Assembly (NCBI RefSeq): GCF_003797125.1
Contig: NZ_RKKE01000003.1
Span: 620,001-684,000 of the forward strand
DNA length: 64,000 bases
Source of the DNA: Shewanella frigidimarina
GTDB lineage: Bacteria; Pseudomonadota; Gammaproteobacteria; Enterobacterales; Shewanellaceae
Direction of reading: 5' to 3'
In this document: positions 10,701 through 19,305 of the stretch, piece by piece
Layout: every line of letters begins with the position of its first letter
Position numbering within the stretch: the first letter of the stretch is position 1
The notes under the pieces: generated by a model
Database searches by the model: none
Told to the model about the DNA's origin: nothing
What the model saw: only the letters and a program-made list of their open reading frames with translations
Program-made: the position numbers and the translations under genes

Positions 10701-10768
10701 ATAAAGCCGCTATTAGATTAGGACTAGCCAATACATTTGCCCAAAAACTGCTGCCTTGGACTAAATAG
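7703..10768 (+). CDS. RND family efflux permease (HAE1/AcrB-like), second of two
   Basis: A 1021-aa second pump subunit starting inside the stop of the previous permease gene. It shows the N-terminal KRPVTTCMFFLAIMLFGM segment, the TM4 motif MGLLLAVGMLIDNAVVVTES with the expected acidic residue, and the C-terminal MGIVVNNGIVLVDQI. It is clearly divergent from its neighbour, so this is not a recent duplication. The operon ends here; no TolC-like channel gene follows, so the system probably uses a channel encoded elsewhere. A heteromeric pump is the most economical reading, but each permease could also form its own trimer. Confidence 0.9.
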   Translation: MNITQLAIKRPVTTCMFFLAIMLFGMAASRMLPLEMFPGIDIPQIVVQVPYKGSSPAEVERDITKVLEESLATMSGIEEVRSDSTQDGAFIQLNMKWGEDVATKSLEAREKIDSVRHLLPKDVERVMIQQFSTADMPVLTIRISSERELSNAFDLLDKQLRKPLERVDGVSKVTLYGVEQKQIEIRLDADKLVASSLNILDLRSRLLAENFVISAGTLRENSRVYQVSPKGEFTSLDDINNLVIVPGIRLQDIAMVSYALPEKIEGRHLDQKYAVGIDVFKESGANLVEVSDRVLSVIEQVKQDQQFNGIKLFIMEDQAYGVKSSLKDLLLSGLMGAVLSFGVLFLFLRNLKMTLVVISSVPISLCMTLAGMYFLGYSLNILSMMGLLLAVGMLIDNAVVVTESVLQEKQAGHIDDTCQIKANQQAVLTGVEKVSLAVLAGTLTTAIVFLPNIFGVKVQLTIFLEHVAVAICISLAASLLVAKTLIPLMLNHFHFEVQAANDNNRLGRFYQRSLTWILTRPKRSGVIAVALLVSTALPLSMVQQDQGDGEGNDRLYINYQLEGRHNLAVTEAMINSMETYLYSNKDKFYIDAVYSYYAPQDAQSTILLQKDIPIDIGELKKMIREGFPKFSIATPQFGWGNENNGIRVTLTGRSTTELIRISEQVMPLLDNIEGLVDVRSEVNGAQQEVVVVINREMAARLDLTLSDIASNIAIALRGSQLRSFRHDPSGELRIELAYDKSWQNSLEKLKQLPIIRQGDRVYTLDSLAEATVVPRFDTIRHFNRQTALSIGANLEELTTEEAQTKITQVMDSVNFPYGYGYSLRGGFERQDEDQSIMVVNMILAIAMIYIVMAALFESLLLPTAIITSIMFSITGVFWALWLTGTPMSVMSMIGILILMGIVVNNGIVLVDQINQMTPDLDKLSDTIVNVCITRLRPVLMTVATTVLGLVPLAMGDTQIGGGGPPYSPMAIAIIGGLTFSTVTSLYLVPLCYQALYLVRHKAAIRLGLANTFAQKLLPWTK

Positions 10769-10792
10769 TCCTGCACTTCAGCTTTGCTGGCG

Positions 10793-10848
10793 CTTCGTCA
10801 ATGCTTACTAAGCTGAATACTTAATCAGCTTAGTAAGCATTGACGAAG
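10793..10848. terminator. 24-bp perfect inverted repeat after the RND operon
   Basis: Arms 10793-10816 and 10825-10848 are perfect reverse complements with an 8-base AT loop. It begins 24 bases after the last permease stop. A 9-base piece of the left flank (GGCGCTTCG, 10789-10797) recurs inverted at 10891-10899 outside the hairpin. It is probably a terminator or 3' stabiliser; the length and the extra copy also allow a small repeated element. Confidence 0.55.
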
Positions 10849-11041
10849 TGTAGTTTTATCAAAATAGTCGAGAAAAACTTCTGTTTGACACGAAGCGCCG
10901 TCGGTAAGTAGTTCACTTGAATAGATTTTATTTGACGAAAAATTGTTGTACTAGAAATTGTTGCACGATAAGTGATCAACTTGTTACGCTAGGCAGTATT
11001 AATAATAAAAATAATTGCTATGACAGCAATGAGGGATAGCC

Positions 11042-11926
11042 ATGAAACTACTATTTAAACGTAATATCATCGGGCTAAGTGCATTAGCCATGCTTGCGTT
11101 AGCTCAAACATCAGCTATTGCTGATGATAAGTTCAGTGATGTGGTCATTAAATCCAACAAACTAGACAATAATACTTACATGTTTATCGGAGCCGGAGGC
11201 AATATTGCAGTTTCTGCCGGAGACGACGGTATATTGATTGTTGATGATCAATTTGCACCTTTGGCCGATAAAATTACCGCTGCACTCAATGACATTCAAC
11301 CAGGCCTGCCAAAATACATCGTTAATACTCATTACCATGGCGACCATACTGGTGGAAACGCCCACTTTGGTAAAACAGGCTCTATCTTAGCTCATCACAA
11401 TGTTCTCAAGCGGCTCAAAGCTGATAGCCATATTCCTGCGTCAGCATTACCCGCTATCACCTATGAGGAGAATGTCTCCATTCATTTTAATCAAGATACC
11501 TTAGAAGTGATTCACTTAGGTCCAGGACATACCGATGGTGATAGTGTCGTCATGTGGAAGCAAGGGAATATTATTCACATGGGCGATTTATACTTTAAAG
11601 ACCGCTTCCCGTACATTGATTTAACTGCGGGAGGATCGGTAACTGGCTACCGTGAAAATGTCAGTATCATCCTCGACCTTTTAGACAATAAAACTAAGGT
11701 TATACCGGGTCATGGCGCGTTAGCCGATAAAAATGAACTGCTAAAATTCAAACACATGCTTGATGACAGTATTAATTGGATGCGTGGTGAAATTGAAATG
11801 GGTAATGATTTAGCCACCATCAAAAAACAAGGTGTTCCTGAAAAATATGCTAATTGGGCTTGGGAATTTATCTCTGCAGATAAGTGGATAGAAACCTTAT
11901 ATCAAGACTTATCCGCAAAACCTTAA
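11042..11926 (+). CDS. Secreted metallo-beta-lactamase-fold hydrolase
   Basis: A 294-aa protein with a Sec signal peptide (about residues 1-27, ending TSAIA before DDKFSD), so probably periplasmic. The metal site is visible: NTHYHGDHTGGN (HxHxDH), GPGHTDGD (third histidine), HMGDLYF (bridging Asp) and IPGHG (last histidine). The bridging Asp where class B1 beta-lactamases have Cys makes this a glyoxalase II-like or general MBL hydrolase and not a B1 carbapenemase. Natural substrate is unknown. It is a single gene with GAGGGATA as ribosome binding site, ending at a strong hairpin shared with the convergent gene. Confidence 0.82.
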   Translation: MKLLFKRNIIGLSALAMLALAQTSAIADDKFSDVVIKSNKLDNNTYMFIGAGGNIAVSAGDDGILIVDDQFAPLADKITAALNDIQPGLPKYIVNTHYHGDHTGGNAHFGKTGSILAHHNVLKRLKADSHIPASALPAITYEENVSIHFNQDTLEVIHLGPGHTDGDSVVMWKQGNIIHMGDLYFKDRFPYIDLTAGGSVTGYRENVSIILDLLDNKTKVIPGHGALADKNELLKFKHMLDDSINWMRGEIEMGNDLATIKKQGVPEKYANWAWEFISADKWIETLYQDLSAKP

Positions 11927-11972
11927 ATGGATAGCCCTTAACGGATACCAATCAATATCACTGTCGGCTTAC

Positions 11973-12008
11973 ATACAAAAGCTTGTTGTTCTAGGCAAGC
12001 TTTTGTAT
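11973..12008. terminator. 13-bp inverted repeat between convergent genes
   Basis: Arms 11973-11985 (ATACAAAAGCTTG) and 11996-12008 are perfect reverse complements around a 10-base loop. The hairpin sits between the ends of the MBL gene and the leftward kinase-like gene and probably serves both. Confidence 0.6.
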
Positions 12009-12042
12009 TGAATACCAGCGTATTTAAAGAAAAATACATCCG

Positions 12043-12774
12043 CTATATCGGTGTTAAAGGCACTTGCCTGAAATGCCACAATACCCAATACACCGGCTTC
12101 AAATCTTTTCCGCCAGTATGTCTAAAAGGTCTCGCGAAATAATATAACCACTGCCAAGAAGCTAAAAACTGCTTGGCCTTTTGCCATATAGCTTCGCCGC
12201 CAGCCAAACGATAACAAGCTATTGCTTGGTTAATCACTCTATTATTAGGTCCAATGTAGCGATATAAACTATGGATAAACACTAACAAATCACGAACTTG
12301 TTGTGAGATAATTGACATATGCTGTTGATTCGCTTCAAAATCAATAAATCTAACCTCACCTTCTTGCCAGCTAATGTCACGTAAGGCTGGGCGACCATGG
12401 GCAAGCAGCATGCAGTGTAGTTTTGCTAAGGCTATGCTGGCATCATTTAAAATCGGTTGCCATAAAGTTTGGCTAGTATGGTTTAGAATATTATTAATGG
12501 TATAGCCTACGTCTTCGACAACCATGTAACCATCGCCAAAGTCGACCACAGCAGGCACTGGTGCACCTAAATGACTTAACGTATTTAATACACCAATTTC
12601 TTTATGTAATGCAGCCGCCGAGTTTTGTTTTAATAAACGCATCGCCCCCGCAAGATGCTCAACTTGTTTCAACCAATAACGCTTACCCTGATATTCAAAA
12701 GATACCACGCGTTGGCCGCGATGCTCGCGATAAACGTTAGCTACATGTTGTTGAAAACCATCTTTCTCAGTCAT
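12043..12774 (-). CDS. Kinase-fold protein, small aminoglycoside/RIO/LPS-kinase-like
   Basis: A 243-aa soluble protein with traces of the protein-kinase-like fold. These are a nucleotide-binding lysine in KRYWLKQVE (about residue 36), an early GAPVPAVVDFGDGYMVVED hinge region, a catalytic-loop-like HGRPALRDI near residue 126, and a metal-binding FIDFEAN. The catalytic loop reads HGRxxxRD in place of HxDxxxxN, so the chemistry may differ from true kinases. It resembles lipopolysaccharide-core or RIO/Bud32-like kinases of proteobacteria, but I cannot name the substrate. It stands alone; the lipid A genes begin about 600 bases upstream on the same strand, behind their own terminator. Confidence 0.6.
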   Translation of the reverse strand: MTEKDGFQQHVANVYREHRGQRVVSFEYQGKRYWLKQVEHLAGAMRLLKQNSAAALHKEIGVLNTLSHLGAPVPAVVDFGDGYMVVEDVGYTINNILNHTSQTLWQPILNDASIALAKLHCMLLAHGRPALRDISWQEGEVRFIDFEANQQHMSIISQQVRDLLVFIHSLYRYIGPNNRVINQAIACYRLAGGEAIWQKAKQFLASWQWLYYFARPFRHTGGKDLKPVYWVLWHFRQVPLTPI

Positions 12775-13178
12775 AAAACAACCTAGTCATCGACTCACCA
12801 TTACTGATGACTAAATTATCTTCCTAGCGTTTATAGAACTCAATAAAACCAATGATTTTCGCTTTTTTTCAACAATATTAGCCTTATATAAAAACTTCAT
12901 GCATACCTTGTACACAAACTAAAAACACAAAAGATACATTTCATTACCATTAATGTTAGTCAGCTTGAATCGCTGATCAATTCATCATCAGCTAAAACAC
13001 GTAATAAACACCATAAATAACCACGATAAATAAATAGTTAGATGAACGGAGCAACTAGGAAAATATTGATAGTCGAGAAGAAATAATGTTTTTATTCAAT
13101 ATAATGGCTTTTTTTAGACAAATAAAAACGCCCTTTCGGGCGCTTAATCATTCAATATTCTATTACACAACGGCTATG
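12775..13178. other. Intergenic region with a terminator at its far side
   Basis: About 400 bases between the leftward kinase-like gene and the end of the ycaR-like gene. The right part holds a strong terminator for the upstream operon (listed separately); the remainder is AT-rich and should hold the promoter of the kinase-like gene. No small open frame with a good ribosome binding site was found. Confidence 0.5.
13118..13143 (-). terminator. Rho-independent terminator of the comEC-msbA-lpxK-ycaR run
   Basis: On the minus strand, CGCCCGAAAGGGCG folds into a tight GC-rich hairpin and is followed by TTTTTATTTG. It lies about 37 bases after the ycaR-like stop and closes the leftward operon. Confidence 0.85.
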
Positions 13179-13355
13179 TTATTCAGTCACTAATGCTGTT
13201 GCTCGATTTTCTAATAATACCGGAATACCTTCGGTAATTGGATACGCTAACTTGTCAAACTTGCAGATTAACTGTTGCGATTCTTTATCGTAATCTAGCT
13301 TTCCTTTACATACTGGACAGGCCACAATTTCGAGTAATTTTTTATCAAATGCCAT
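13179..13355 (-). CDS. ycaR: Trm112-family / YcaR-like small zinc-ribbon protein
   Basis: A 58-aa protein starting [20 protein letters not shown]. The CPVC pair near the N-terminus and [18 protein letters not shown] match the Trm112/YcaR (UPF0434) family. The second cysteine pair of the zinc ribbon is reduced to one Cys, as in many bacterial members. It overlaps the end of lpxK by 11 bases, so the two are probably translationally coupled. In enterics the same small gene sits between lpxK and kdsB; here kdsB is missing and a terminator follows. Its role is unclear: the eukaryotic relatives activate methyltransferases. Confidence 0.88.
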   Translation of the reverse strand: MAFDKKLLEIVACPVCKGKLDYDKESQQLICKFDKLAYPITEGIPVLLENRATALVTE

Positions 13356-14352
13356 GAGACAATCCTTTTTTAGTTTGAGCCACTTGCAGTAATTGGCTCA
13401 ACAATGCGTGATCAAATTCTGAGTTAAGCTTCGCATTTACAGGTAAATACCACCAGTTTGATTGTGCAAAATCGCGACATTTAACCGCATCTTTTTCAGT
13501 CATTAATAATGAATGTTGTGCGGATAACTCACTTAATTGCTTTTGATCAAATGCTTGGTGGTCTGCAAACTCAACTGTTTGTACTACTTTATAACCTAAC
13601 TGGCTAATACTATTAAAGAAACGTTGCGGATTTCCGATACCCGCCATCGCAACGACACTATGTTGCAGATTAAACTTATCTTGTAGATTGTTGTCAACCA
13701 GACAAAGCGGTGCCGGCTCGAGTGTCATCAACACCTCACCGTTAAAAGCTGGCCCGCCATTATTTATCACAAAATCAACAGAATTTAAACGCCACAAACC
13801 TTCACGTAAAGGACCTGCAGGTAGCAAACAATGATTACCATAACGTCGCTCACCATCCACTAAAGCAATTTCGATATCGCGGCCTAAAGCATAATGCTGT
13901 AAGCCATCATCACTAATAATCACATCAACATCAAAGTCTGCTAATAATGTTTGTGCAGCGCTAACTCTCTTGGCGCCGACAACCATAGGGACTTGAGTGC
14001 GAGCCACTATCATTGCAGGCTCATCCCCTACATCACAGGCTTTTGCATTCGGATTAACAGCAACAACACCATTGAGATTAACCCCGTAACCTCGGCTTAT
14101 TACACCTGGTTTGTAACCGTGTTGGCGTAACAGTTCAATTAAATAAATCACTGTCGGGGTTTTACCACTGCCTCCTGCGGTGATATTACCTACCACGATT
14201 ACAGGAACTGGTAATACTTGTGCTTGTTTAAGCCCACAACTAAACAGTACCCGCCGAATATAAGATATTAACCAAAATAACCCAGCTAACGGCAGTAATA
14301 ACCACTTTGCCTGATGACCTTGGAACCAAATGCGATGAATAAGCTGTTGCAT
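13345..14352 (-). CDS. lpxK: Tetraacyldisaccharide 4'-kinase (lipid A biosynthesis)
   Basis: LpxK phosphorylates the 4'-position of the lipid A disaccharide on the inner membrane. The 335-aa protein begins [14 protein letters not shown], has a hydrophobic N-terminal segment ([16 protein letters not shown]) and the P-loop [13 protein letters not shown] near residue 60, followed by the LpxK pattern VISRGYG and [14 protein letters not shown]. The frame stays open upstream into msbA, but AGGTGG before ATG 14352 and its 16-base distance from the msbA stop fix the start. It lies directly after msbA, as in other gammaproteobacteria. Confidence 0.95.
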   Translation of the reverse strand: MQQLIHRIWFQGHQAKWLLLPLAGLFWLISYIRRVLFSCGLKQAQVLPVPVIVVGNITAGGSGKTPTVIYLIELLRQHGYKPGVISRGYGVNLNGVVAVNPNAKACDVGDEPAMIVARTQVPMVVGAKRVSAAQTLLADFDVDVIISDDGLQHYALGRDIEIALVDGERRYGNHCLLPAGPLREGLWRLNSVDFVINNGGPAFNGEVLMTLEPAPLCLVDNNLQDKFNLQHSVVAMAGIGNPQRFFNSISQLGYKVVQTVEFADHQAFDQKQLSELSAQHSLLMTEKDAVKCRDFAQSNWWYLPVNAKLNSEFDHALLSQLLQVAQTKKGLSHGI

Positions 14353-14368
14353 CACAACCACCTGATCA

Positions 14369-16180
14369 TTATTGGCTAAACTGCATCTGGTAAAGGTTAG
14401 CGTAAATACCTGCTTGGGCAATTAACTCATTGTGGTTACCGCGTTCAACAATTTTACCTTGGTCAATAACCAAAATTTCATCCGCACTTTCTATGGTTGA
14501 TAAGCGATGTGCAATCACAATAGAAGTACGATTATGACGAAGATTGTCGAGGCCTTTTTGAATCGCTTTTTCCGACTCTGTATCCAATGCTGATGTTGCT
14601 TCATCTAAAATTAACACTGGCGCATCACGTAACATGGCACGGGCAATTGCAATACGTTGGCGCTGGCCGCCCGAAAGCAACACACCATTTTCACCGACTT
14701 GGGTGTCAAGGCCTTCAGGTAAAGTATCAATAAATTCCATGGCATAGGCTAACTCTGCGGCATGTACTATTTGTTCGCGAGTCACTTCACCTGGGTAGGC
14801 ATAGGCAATGTTATTGGCAATGGTGTCATTAAATAAGGTAACTTGTTGCGACACTAGAGCGACTTGATTACGAAGTGATTTTAGTTGGTAATCATAAATA
14901 CTGGTGTCATCAAGACGGATATCACCAGTTGATAAATCACCGTAAAAGCGAGTGATCAAACTGGCAATGGTCGATTTACCAGAGCCAGAACGCCCTACTA
15001 ACGCAACCGTTTTACCCGGCTTAACTTCAAAATCAATCCCATTAAGTGCAGACTTTTCTTGGCCAGGATATGCAAATGTCACATTATCAAAGGTCAACTT
15101 ACCTTCAACTCTATCAATACTAAATACGCCATTATCAGGTTCTGGCGCAGTGTCTAATAATTCAAATACTGTGGTACAAGCGGCAATACCACGCTGAAAT
15201 TCCGCATTAACACGGGTTAAGTTTTTAATCGGTTGTAGCATGGCTAACATGGCGCCTAAAATAGCCGCGAACGTACCAGCGGTTAAATCGGTTTTCATGC
15301 TATCCCAAGTGGCAGCATACAACACAAACGCCAATGCGAATGAACCAATCACCATAATGAGCGGCTGGCTGATTGACTGTGCAACCGCTAGCTTCATGTT
15401 TTGGTAGCGATTACGATCGTTAACTTGAAAAAAGCGTTCAACCTCAGTTTTTTGTCCACCAAACACTAATACGTTTTTATGGCCCTTAATCATCTGTTCT
15501 GTGGTTGCGGTTACACCGCCCATAGCAGATTGAATTTGCTTAGACACCTTGCGAAAGCGCTTACTGACTACACTGATAACCACACCCATGATGGGGCCTA
15601 TCACCAAAATACATAATGACAATTTCCACGAATAGTAGAACATAATGCCTAACATACCGATGGCCGTCATGCTGTCACGGACAATTGAAATCAACGCACT
15701 GCCTGATGCACGAGCAATTTGCTCGGTATCAAACGTAACGCGTGAAATCAAATTACCGCTATTTTCACGGTCAATATAACTCACAGGTAAACGTAGGTAG
15801 TGCTCAAACACTTGTTGACGCATATCCATAATGAGCTGAGCACTCATGTACGACACACAATAGGTCGACACGAAGTTAGCCACACCACGCAAGCTAAACA
15901 TTAAAATAACCGCGATTGGGGCCATTAACATAATGTCTTTATTGGCGTTAAAGCCACCGTGCGTTGGTAAGTCGACACCGGCGACTATCGCAGGCGTTTG
16001 ACTGAAGCCTTCATCAATAAACGGCTTAATAAATGCGATAAACGCTGCATCGACAGCGCCATAAGTAATAAGACCTAGAACAGCCATAATAAACATAGCT
16101 TTCATCGGTACGACATAGGCCATCAAACGTTTGAAAACGACCCACATTTCATTTTTAGGTGATGCTGACATTGAATCCAA
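14369..16180 (-). CDS. msbA: Lipid A / phospholipid flippase, ABC exporter
   Basis: MsbA flips core lipid A across the inner membrane. The 603-aa half-transporter has about six TM segments in residues 20-320 and a C-terminal ATPase with Walker A GRSGSGKST, signature LSGGQRQRIAIARA, Walker B VLILDEATSALD and switch His in VIAHRLST. Length and order match family members (about 580-610 aa). The start could be ATG 16180 or the ATG three codons later (MSASPKNE); neither has a strong ribosome binding site. It lies 28 bases after comEC and just before lpxK. Confidence 0.95.
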   Translation of the reverse strand: MDSMSASPKNEMWVVFKRLMAYVVPMKAMFIMAVLGLITYGAVDAAFIAFIKPFIDEGFSQTPAIVAGVDLPTHGGFNANKDIMLMAPIAVILMFSLRGVANFVSTYCVSYMSAQLIMDMRQQVFEHYLRLPVSYIDRENSGNLISRVTFDTEQIARASGSALISIVRDSMTAIGMLGIMFYYSWKLSLCILVIGPIMGVVISVVSKRFRKVSKQIQSAMGGVTATTEQMIKGHKNVLVFGGQKTEVERFFQVNDRNRYQNMKLAVAQSISQPLIMVIGSFALAFVLYAATWDSMKTDLTAGTFAAILGAMLAMLQPIKNLTRVNAEFQRGIAACTTVFELLDTAPEPDNGVFSIDRVEGKLTFDNVTFAYPGQEKSALNGIDFEVKPGKTVALVGRSGSGKSTIASLITRFYGDLSTGDIRLDDTSIYDYQLKSLRNQVALVSQQVTLFNDTIANNIAYAYPGEVTREQIVHAAELAYAMEFIDTLPEGLDTQVGENGVLLSGGQRQRIAIARAMLRDAPVLILDEATSALDTESEKAIQKGLDNLRHNRTSIVIAHRLSTIESADEILVIDQGKIVERGNHNELIAQAGIYANLYQMQFSQ

Positions 16181-16208
16181 TACTTAACTAGCAAACATGA
16201 ATAACATT

Positions 16209-18704
16209 CTACTCTGCTTTAAGTGACTCACCAAATCTAAACAAACGGTTATACCAAAATGGGGCAATTTGCTGACGGTAAGTGGTCACTTTGTAGCCTT
16301 CAGTTGTGAAGTTGATGCTTATTTGGCCGACATGGCCAGTTTGTAACATTTTACTGCCTTGTTGTTGATACCTCGCCATAATATCTGGTTTAGGAAACCC
16401 ATATTGATTAGAGAAGCCAGCGGTAAAAATAGCTAATTGGGGGTTAACACTATCAATAAAGGCTGGGGTAGATGAGGTGCGACTACCGTGGTGCGGAACG
16501 AATAAAATATCGGCTTGAATATCTGCATTTACCGCCAAAAGTGCTTGCTCTCGTGGAGCTTCAATGTCTCCGGTTAACAACACCGTTGACTGACCGTCAA
16601 ACAATTTAACCACGCAGGAACGGTTATTGTCATTACTATTGGCGCTTAAAATATTTGGAATAAAACTCAATTGTACACCGCGCCACAATAATTCACCGTC
16701 ACAAGTTCGCACGCTATGTGATGATTCAGTTAACGCTGAGGCTGACGCTGAAAAATCAGCAATTAATGCCGCCTGTGGAAATCGATCGACCAACACGTTT
16801 AATCCACCAGCATGATCATTATCGTCATGACTCACAACAATATAATCAACATAACGGATACCTTTACTGGCCAAAAAAGGCAATATTGCACGTTGAGCAT
16901 AACTGAACTCCCCATAAGCAGCGCCAGTGTCGTAAATAATTCCGTGTTGCCCTTGTTGTAAAACCACTGCCATTCCTTGAGCCACATCGATGGCATGAAG
17001 TTGCCATGGTGTTTCACCTAACGAAGACGCTGGTGAAAACACTATCTCATGAGTCACTAACTTGTTCATGATGATGGGCAGCATCAGTACTGCCACTACA
17101 ACGCTATAACTCCATTTTCGCTGATTCGGTACGTATCTGCGTAGCACCAACAACATCAATGCTAAAACAAAAAACATTCCCCCCGCTAACTCTTTCTCGG
17201 TTAGCACCAGTTGATTTAACGGTAAATCATCGCTCAGCTGTAATAACCATGCAAAAGGCTCCAAACTTAAATTAGCCCACTGAAATATCATTAAACTAAA
17301 ACTTTGCAATGAAGCAATATCAATGCCTAGCACCCACAAAATCCATAACGCCAGTAACCAAATGCAAAAACTCAACAGGGTTAATGGAATAACCACCAAG
17401 CTAAACCAAGGCACCAGCAGCATATTCAACCAAATACTATGAGGTGCAATGCCACCAAATAATATCCCTTGCAAAATGCCGAGCAACAGCGCTAAACGCC
17501 ATTGAATCGACCACAAAATACCGAGTCCATGTAAAATGTTATCCTTCAGCAGCATAACTTTTTCAATACATCTGTCCGTCAAAGTAAGCTCGGGGACATC
17601 AATGCTTCGATTAACGAGAACAGGGTCTAGGTTAGATGGCTGATCTACCGAGTCTGGTTTCACCGACAATAGAATAATCACCAATGCCCCAAAAGATAAC
17701 CACAACCCAGCACCTAACGATGCAAAGGGATCAACCAACAACACAAAAAATAATGCATAAGCAAGTCGATCCCAATGATGACTAAATTGTTTAATAAAAC
17801 TAAATATCAACAATAAAAACAGCATCAACAATGCGCGTTGAGTGGCAATAGCAAAACCCGATAAGTAGCCATAACCTAAAGTAAATACTGCAGCAAATAC
17901 CATTGCCAGTTGGATTTTACCCAAATGCTGCCATGAAAATGCATAGCGACTTATCCCAATCAAAATGCCATAAAACAATCCGAAAACTACCGACAGATGT
18001 AAACCTGAAATCGCGACTAAATGCCCTGCTCCGGTCTGTTGCAACTGCTGCCAACGTTGAGAGGTTAATGCGCTTTTATCGCCAAAAATCAAAGCGTGTA
18101 AAATATCGCCATGAGAAAACTGCCCCAATAAAGGTGATAATATTTCCATGATTTGTTGACGAATTGAGCTACTGTTACTAAGCAACTCTGCTTGCTTAAC
18201 ACGACCTTTAGCGACAATATGCTGGCTAATAAAATACTTTTGCTGGTTAAAACCACCTTGATTTTGGATGCTTGAGATCCCTTTAACTTTTGCATTAAAT
18301 TGCCATATTTGGCCAACAACAATTTTATCTGGCTTTTGCCATGTTAATCGGTAATATCGCTGCACATTATTAAGCGCCAACGTCTCAAAAAATGCGTCTT
18401 GATGGGTTTTTGCTATAACGCGCACATCAAAACTAATCCAGTCGCGGTTTTGGCTAACTAGTGATACTATCTGCGCCTTAAACTCGATTTGTTGCGACTT
18501 TTCAGCATATTGATGCATATATAGACAATGAAATAACAGGCTCAGCCAAATGACGGCGAATAAACAGCCAGCCATAAGCGGCCCTTTGCGAAGGCAAAGA
18601 AGCATAGCCAAGAATAGAATGGGCAAACACCATATTGGTGCCAGCGAAGGCCATAACATCGCTGATAAAGAACAGGCGCAAAAGCCATAGATAAATCGAT
18701 TCAT
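16209..18704 (-). CDS. comEC: ComEC/Rec2 family DNA-uptake channel
   Basis: An 831-aa inner-membrane protein of the ComEC/Rec2 family, which carries transforming single-stranded DNA into the cytoplasm. It has an N-terminal hydrophobic and OB-like region (to about 200), the central competence domain with many TM segments (GHLVAISGLHLSVVFGL and following), and a C-terminal MBL domain (IDVAQGMAVVLQ, VVSHDDNDHAGG, FVPHHGS). SHDDNDHAGG and the VLLTGDIE segment suggest an intact metal-dependent nuclease-like site. Whether the strain is naturally competent cannot be told. It begins 31 bases from a divergent DUF2062 gene. Confidence 0.92.
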   Translation of the reverse strand: MNRFIYGFCACSLSAMLWPSLAPIWCLPILFLAMLLCLRKGPLMAGCLFAVIWLSLLFHCLYMHQYAEKSQQIEFKAQIVSLVSQNRDWISFDVRVIAKTHQDAFFETLALNNVQRYYRLTWQKPDKIVVGQIWQFNAKVKGISSIQNQGGFNQQKYFISQHIVAKGRVKQAELLSNSSSIRQQIMEILSPLLGQFSHGDILHALIFGDKSALTSQRWQQLQQTGAGHLVAISGLHLSVVFGLFYGILIGISRYAFSWQHLGKIQLAMVFAAVFTLGYGYLSGFAIATQRALLMLFLLLIFSFIKQFSHHWDRLAYALFFVLLVDPFASLGAGLWLSFGALVIILLSVKPDSVDQPSNLDPVLVNRSIDVPELTLTDRCIEKVMLLKDNILHGLGILWSIQWRLALLLGILQGILFGGIAPHSIWLNMLLVPWFSLVVIPLTLLSFCIWLLALWILWVLGIDIASLQSFSLMIFQWANLSLEPFAWLLQLSDDLPLNQLVLTEKELAGGMFFVLALMLLVLRRYVPNQRKWSYSVVVAVLMLPIIMNKLVTHEIVFSPASSLGETPWQLHAIDVAQGMAVVLQQGQHGIIYDTGAAYGEFSYAQRAILPFLASKGIRYVDYIVVSHDDNDHAGGLNVLVDRFPQAALIADFSASASALTESSHSVRTCDGELLWRGVQLSFIPNILSANSNDNNRSCVVKLFDGQSTVLLTGDIEAPREQALLAVNADIQADILFVPHHGSRTSSTPAFIDSVNPQLAIFTAGFSNQYGFPKPDIMARYQQQGSKMLQTGHVGQISINFTTEGYKVTTYRQQIAPFWYNRLFRFGESLKAE

Positions 18705-18735
18705 AATGAATTAGTTAAGACATTAATCGACAAAT

Positions 18736-19245
18736 ATGCCAAAAAAATTAATACAAAGATTTATGCCAAAACCAGAAACACTCCGTGAACATAAGTATTT
18801 GCGGATGTTTGGCAAACTATTGCACAAGCCTAATTTGTGGGCATTGAATCGTAAATCAGCTCCAGGAGCCTTTGCTGTTGGGCTATTTGTGGCTTGGCTC
18901 CCCATGCCATTTCAAATGGTTGTTGCGGCAGGATTTGCCATTATGTTTAACGTCAACCTTCCCGTTGCTGTGGCGCTGGTATGGATAACAAATCCACTGA
19001 CGATGCCAATTATGTTTTATGGAGCCTACTTGTTAGGCACTAAAATCCTAGGACATAAAGCACAAGCATTTCAATTTGAAGCCAGCTGGGCATGGATTGA
19101 AGCCTCAGTATCAACTATCGGCCCGCCTTTTCTTGTTGGTTGCCTAGCACTAGCCATTATCAGTGCTTTGGTAGGGTTTATTGTCATTAAAAGCATGTGG
19201 CGCTATTCAGTTCTGTTTAAATGGCAAAAACGTAAAGGCCAGTAA
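18736..19245 (+). CDS. DUF2062 membrane protein
   Basis: A 169-aa protein of the DUF2062 family. After a basic N-terminus (MPKKLIQRFMPKPETLREH) come hydrophobic segments: GAFAVGLFVAWLPMPFQMVVAAGFAIMF in the first half and PLTMPIMFYGAYLLG, with a last TM near residues 135-155. The family is an inner-membrane protein of unknown role. It is divergent from comEC and followed by a strong bidirectional hairpin. Members are often near comEC in related genomes. Confidence 0.82.
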   Translation: MPKKLIQRFMPKPETLREHKYLRMFGKLLHKPNLWALNRKSAPGAFAVGLFVAWLPMPFQMVVAAGFAIMFNVNLPVAVALVWITNPLTMPIMFYGAYLLGTKILGHKAQAFQFEASWAWIEASVSTIGPPFLVGCLALAIISALVGFIVIKSMWRYSVLFKWQKRKGQ

Positions 19246-19267
19246 CACCTCATAGATTGATTAATGT

Positions 19268-19305
19268 ACTTGTATTAAGGCCGCTACTGCGGCCTTAATA
19301 CAAGT
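19268..19305. terminator. Bidirectional terminator between DUF2062 and marR genes
   Basis: Arms 19268-19284 and 19289-19305 are perfect 17-bp reverse complements around a TACT loop, with a GC core (AAGGCCGC). It reaches the stop codon of the leftward MarR gene and lies 23 bases after the rightward DUF2062 stop. Confidence 0.7.

Noticed and set aside
11042..11926. Calling the MBL-fold protein a carbapenem-hydrolysing beta-lactamase.
   Set aside because: The bridging residue is Asp (HMGDLYF), not the Cys of class B1, and HxHxDH alone is shared by many hydrolases.
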